Part shown: in pieces, positions 60,481 through 61,675 of the stretch
How the letters are laid out: every line of letters starts with the position of its first letter
Position numbering within the stretch: position 1 is the stretch's first letter
DNA from: Pseudomonas capsici
GTDB lineage: Bacteria; Pseudomonadota; Gammaproteobacteria; Pseudomonadales; Pseudomonadaceae
Reading direction: 5' to 3'
DNA length: 61,675 bases
NCBI RefSeq assembly: GCF_017165765.1
Contig: NZ_JAFGZD010000027.1
Coordinates: forward strand, 1 to 61,675
Made by a program: the position numbers and the translations under genes
Notes under the pieces: model-generated
Databases searched by the model: none
Told to the model about the DNA's origin: nothing
What the model saw: the letters and a program-made list of their open reading frames with translations, nothing else

Positions 60481-60493
60481 TGAGACAAACTCA
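60481..60493. promoter_or_regulatory. Candidate MetR box between metE and metR
   Basis: TGAGACAAACTCA is a dyad TGAG-N5-CTCA, close in form to the MetR consensus TGAA-N5-TTCA known from enteric bacteria, about 50 nt upstream of metE and 45 nt upstream of metR. Control of both divergent genes by MetR is the usual arrangement. Confidence 0.6.
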
Positions 60494-60537
60494 TTGTTTT
60501 CTTGTTGGTCACAAATTTTATTCATGGAGCGCCGAAG

Positions 60538-61455
60538 GTGATTGAAATACGCCACCTCAAAACCCTGCACGCTTTGCGCGAGGCCGACAGCCTTGTGGAA
60601 GCCGCCGAGCGCTTGCACCTGACCCAGTCCGCCCTCTCCCATCAGTTCAAGGAACTGGAGGAACGCATGGGCATGCAACTGTTCGTGCGCAAGACCAAAC
60701 CGGTGCGCTTCACCAGCGCCGGGCTGCGCCTGCTGCAACTGGCCGACTCATTGCTGCCGCAACTGCGCAGTGCAGAGCGCGACATTGCGCGACTGGCGGG
60801 CGGTACGGCCGGACGCCTGCACATGGCTATCGAATGCCACAGTTGCTTTCAATGGCTGATGCCCACCATTGACCAGTTTCGCGACTCCTGGCCGGAGGTA
60901 GAGCTTGATCTGTCCTCGGGTTTCTCTTTCGCGCCTTTGCCCGCTCTGGCCCGGGGCGATCTGGATCTGGTGGTCACCTCGGATCCGCAGGACATTCCCG
61001 GCATCACCTATGTACCGCTGTTCACCTACGAAGCGATGCTGGCTGTGGCCAATCAGCATGCACTGGCGAGCAAACCCTACATCGTGCCGGAAGACCTGAT
61101 GACCGAAACGCTGATCACTTATCCGGTGGAGCGGGATCGGCTGGATATCTTCACGCGCTTTCTGGAGCCGGCCGACATTGAGCCGGCACAGGTCCGCACC
61201 TCGGAACTGACGGTGATGATGATGCAACTGGTGGCCAGCGGACGCGGCGTATGCGGCATGCCGCACTGGGCACTGCACGAGTACAGCTCGCGTGGGTACG
61301 TAAAGGCCAAGCGGCTGGGGGAAAAGGGACTGTTCGCGACGCTTTATGCAGGTATCCGCGCCGACATGCTGGATGCGCCTTACATGCGCGATTTCCTGCT
61401 GACCGCGAAAGACACGTCGTTCTCGACTCTGGACGGGGTGAGTGCGGTGCGTTGA
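60538..61455 (+). CDS. metR: LysR-family methionine biosynthesis regulator MetR
   Basis: A homocysteine-responsive activator of metE. In the 305 residues the winged helix begins IEIRHLKTLHALREADSLVEAAERLHLTQSALSHQF and the effector domain spans about 90-300. I chose the GTG at 60538, with the ribosome site GGAGCGCCGAAG before it, which gives the family N-terminus; an in-frame ATG at 60502 would extend the protein into the metE promoter. Divergent from metE, it probably represses itself. Confidence 0.92.
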   Translation: MIEIRHLKTLHALREADSLVEAAERLHLTQSALSHQFKELEERMGMQLFVRKTKPVRFTSAGLRLLQLADSLLPQLRSAERDIARLAGGTAGRLHMAIECHSCFQWLMPTIDQFRDSWPEVELDLSSGFSFAPLPALARGDLDLVVTSDPQDIPGITYVPLFTYEAMLAVANQHALASKPYIVPEDLMTETLITYPVERDRLDIFTRFLEPADIEPAQVRTSELTVMMMQLVASGRGVCGMPHWALHEYSSRGYVKAKRLGEKGLFATLYAGIRADMLDAPYMRDFLLTAKDTSFSTLDGVSAVR

Positions 61456-61476
61456 ATGCGCTCTGTGCTCGGCGCT

Positions 61477-61511
61477 GCTTGCTGGCGACAACGGTGAAGT
61501 CGCCAGCAAGC
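61477..61511 (+). terminator. Perfect 13-bp inverted repeat after metR
   Basis: Arms GCTTGCTGGCGAC and GTCGCCAGCAAGC flank a 9-nt loop, 21 nt past the metR stop. It resembles the interspersed GTCGCGAGCAAGC elements and could terminate metR. Confidence 0.7.
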
Positions 61512-61610
61512 TGCCTCTCATCAGGCAAGACGCAAGGCCATGAATAAAAAAGTATTTTTCGTGGGTTAAAACGCGCTCCGGTGGACATATCCATTATTGG
61601 TATGGGCTGG

Positions 61611-61675
61611 TTCTACCGGTTCCGCCTTTACGGCGGCCCCCTTTGTTTCGGCAAAGGGGGGAAACCATGGGCTCC
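61611..61675. repeat. Truncated Pseudomonas-type repeat at the window end
   Basis: GGTTCCGCCTTTACGGCGG forms a 5-bp hairpin (61622-61636), and CCCCCTTTG/CAAAGGGGG forms a second (61637-61660). This resembles the start of a repeated sequence common in Pseudomonas chromosomes, which continues beyond the window. Confidence 0.45.

Noticed and set aside
61456..61675. A partial gene at the right edge
   Set aside because: The interval shows only the post-metR palindrome and short hairpins; the 98-codon plus frame at 61251-61547 is a shadow that starts inside metR.

Overview
The window looks like chromosomal DNA of a fluorescent Pseudomonas, most likely the P. syringae group. Supporting this are the order metG-rnf-nth and argG-motY-pyrC-rnt-bfd-bfrB-grxD-argF (recalled from other Pseudomonas, not compared here), an oprD-type porin, an aatJQMP-aauSR acidic amino-acid system, a glpM-type gene, and interspersed hairpins of the GTCGCGAGCAAGC type. 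Coding is dense, and no rRNA, tRNA, prophage, transposase or CRISPR array was seen.

Layout. 1-8.2 kb: a heptamer tandem repeat, mrp/apbC, metG, an Rnf-type operon (rnfA, B, D, G, E) with no rnfC, then nth and a small conserved gene. 8.2-10.7 kb: an orphan LuxR-type response regulator, a 1.3-kb AT-rich stretch with no convincing gene, and a protein with two putative helix-turn-helix segments. 10.9-22.2 kb: housekeeping and iron/arginine genes (argG, motY, pyrC, rnt, bfd, bfrB, a second heptamer array, grxD, a molybdopterin oxidoreductase, argF, an orphan ABC ATPase, ybaK). 22.5-28.9 kb: glycerol genes glpF-glpK-glpR and glpD, separated by a ParDE-like toxin-antitoxin pair and a small DUF6124-like gene behind a strikingly structured leader. 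28.9-41 kb: a sulfur-ester scavenging island with an AtsC/AtsB/AtsR-type transporter, AtsK alkylsulfatase dioxygenase, a cytoplasmic formylglycine-type sulfatase, a second binding protein, two paralogous LysR regulators and a TonB receptor. 41.4-48.4 kb: the acidic amino-acid ABC transporter and its sigma-54 two-component system, then glpM. 48.5-56.2 kb: a 5-oxoproline-type cluster (GntR, NRAMP-like carrier, PxpA, fused PxpB-PxpC, a biotin carboxylase-carrier fusion, OprD porin). 56.3-61.5 kb: FrnE/DsbA-like protein, alpha/beta hydrolase, metE and divergent metR.

How the genes work together. Three uptake systems carry outer-membrane, transport and catabolic parts plus a local regulator: organosulfur compounds, acidic amino acids, and 5-oxoproline. 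The most unusual points are the multi-stem leader of the DUF6124-like gene, in which one strand can pair either with an upstream stem or with the Shine-Dalgarno region; an Rnf operon without rnfC whose RnfB lacks a membrane anchor and carries RnfC-like repeats; and a carboxylase-like gene set that resembles urea carboxylase split into two polypeptides. Candidate operators for ArgR, AauR, GlpR, MetR and GntR are visible by eye and are listed as predictions only.
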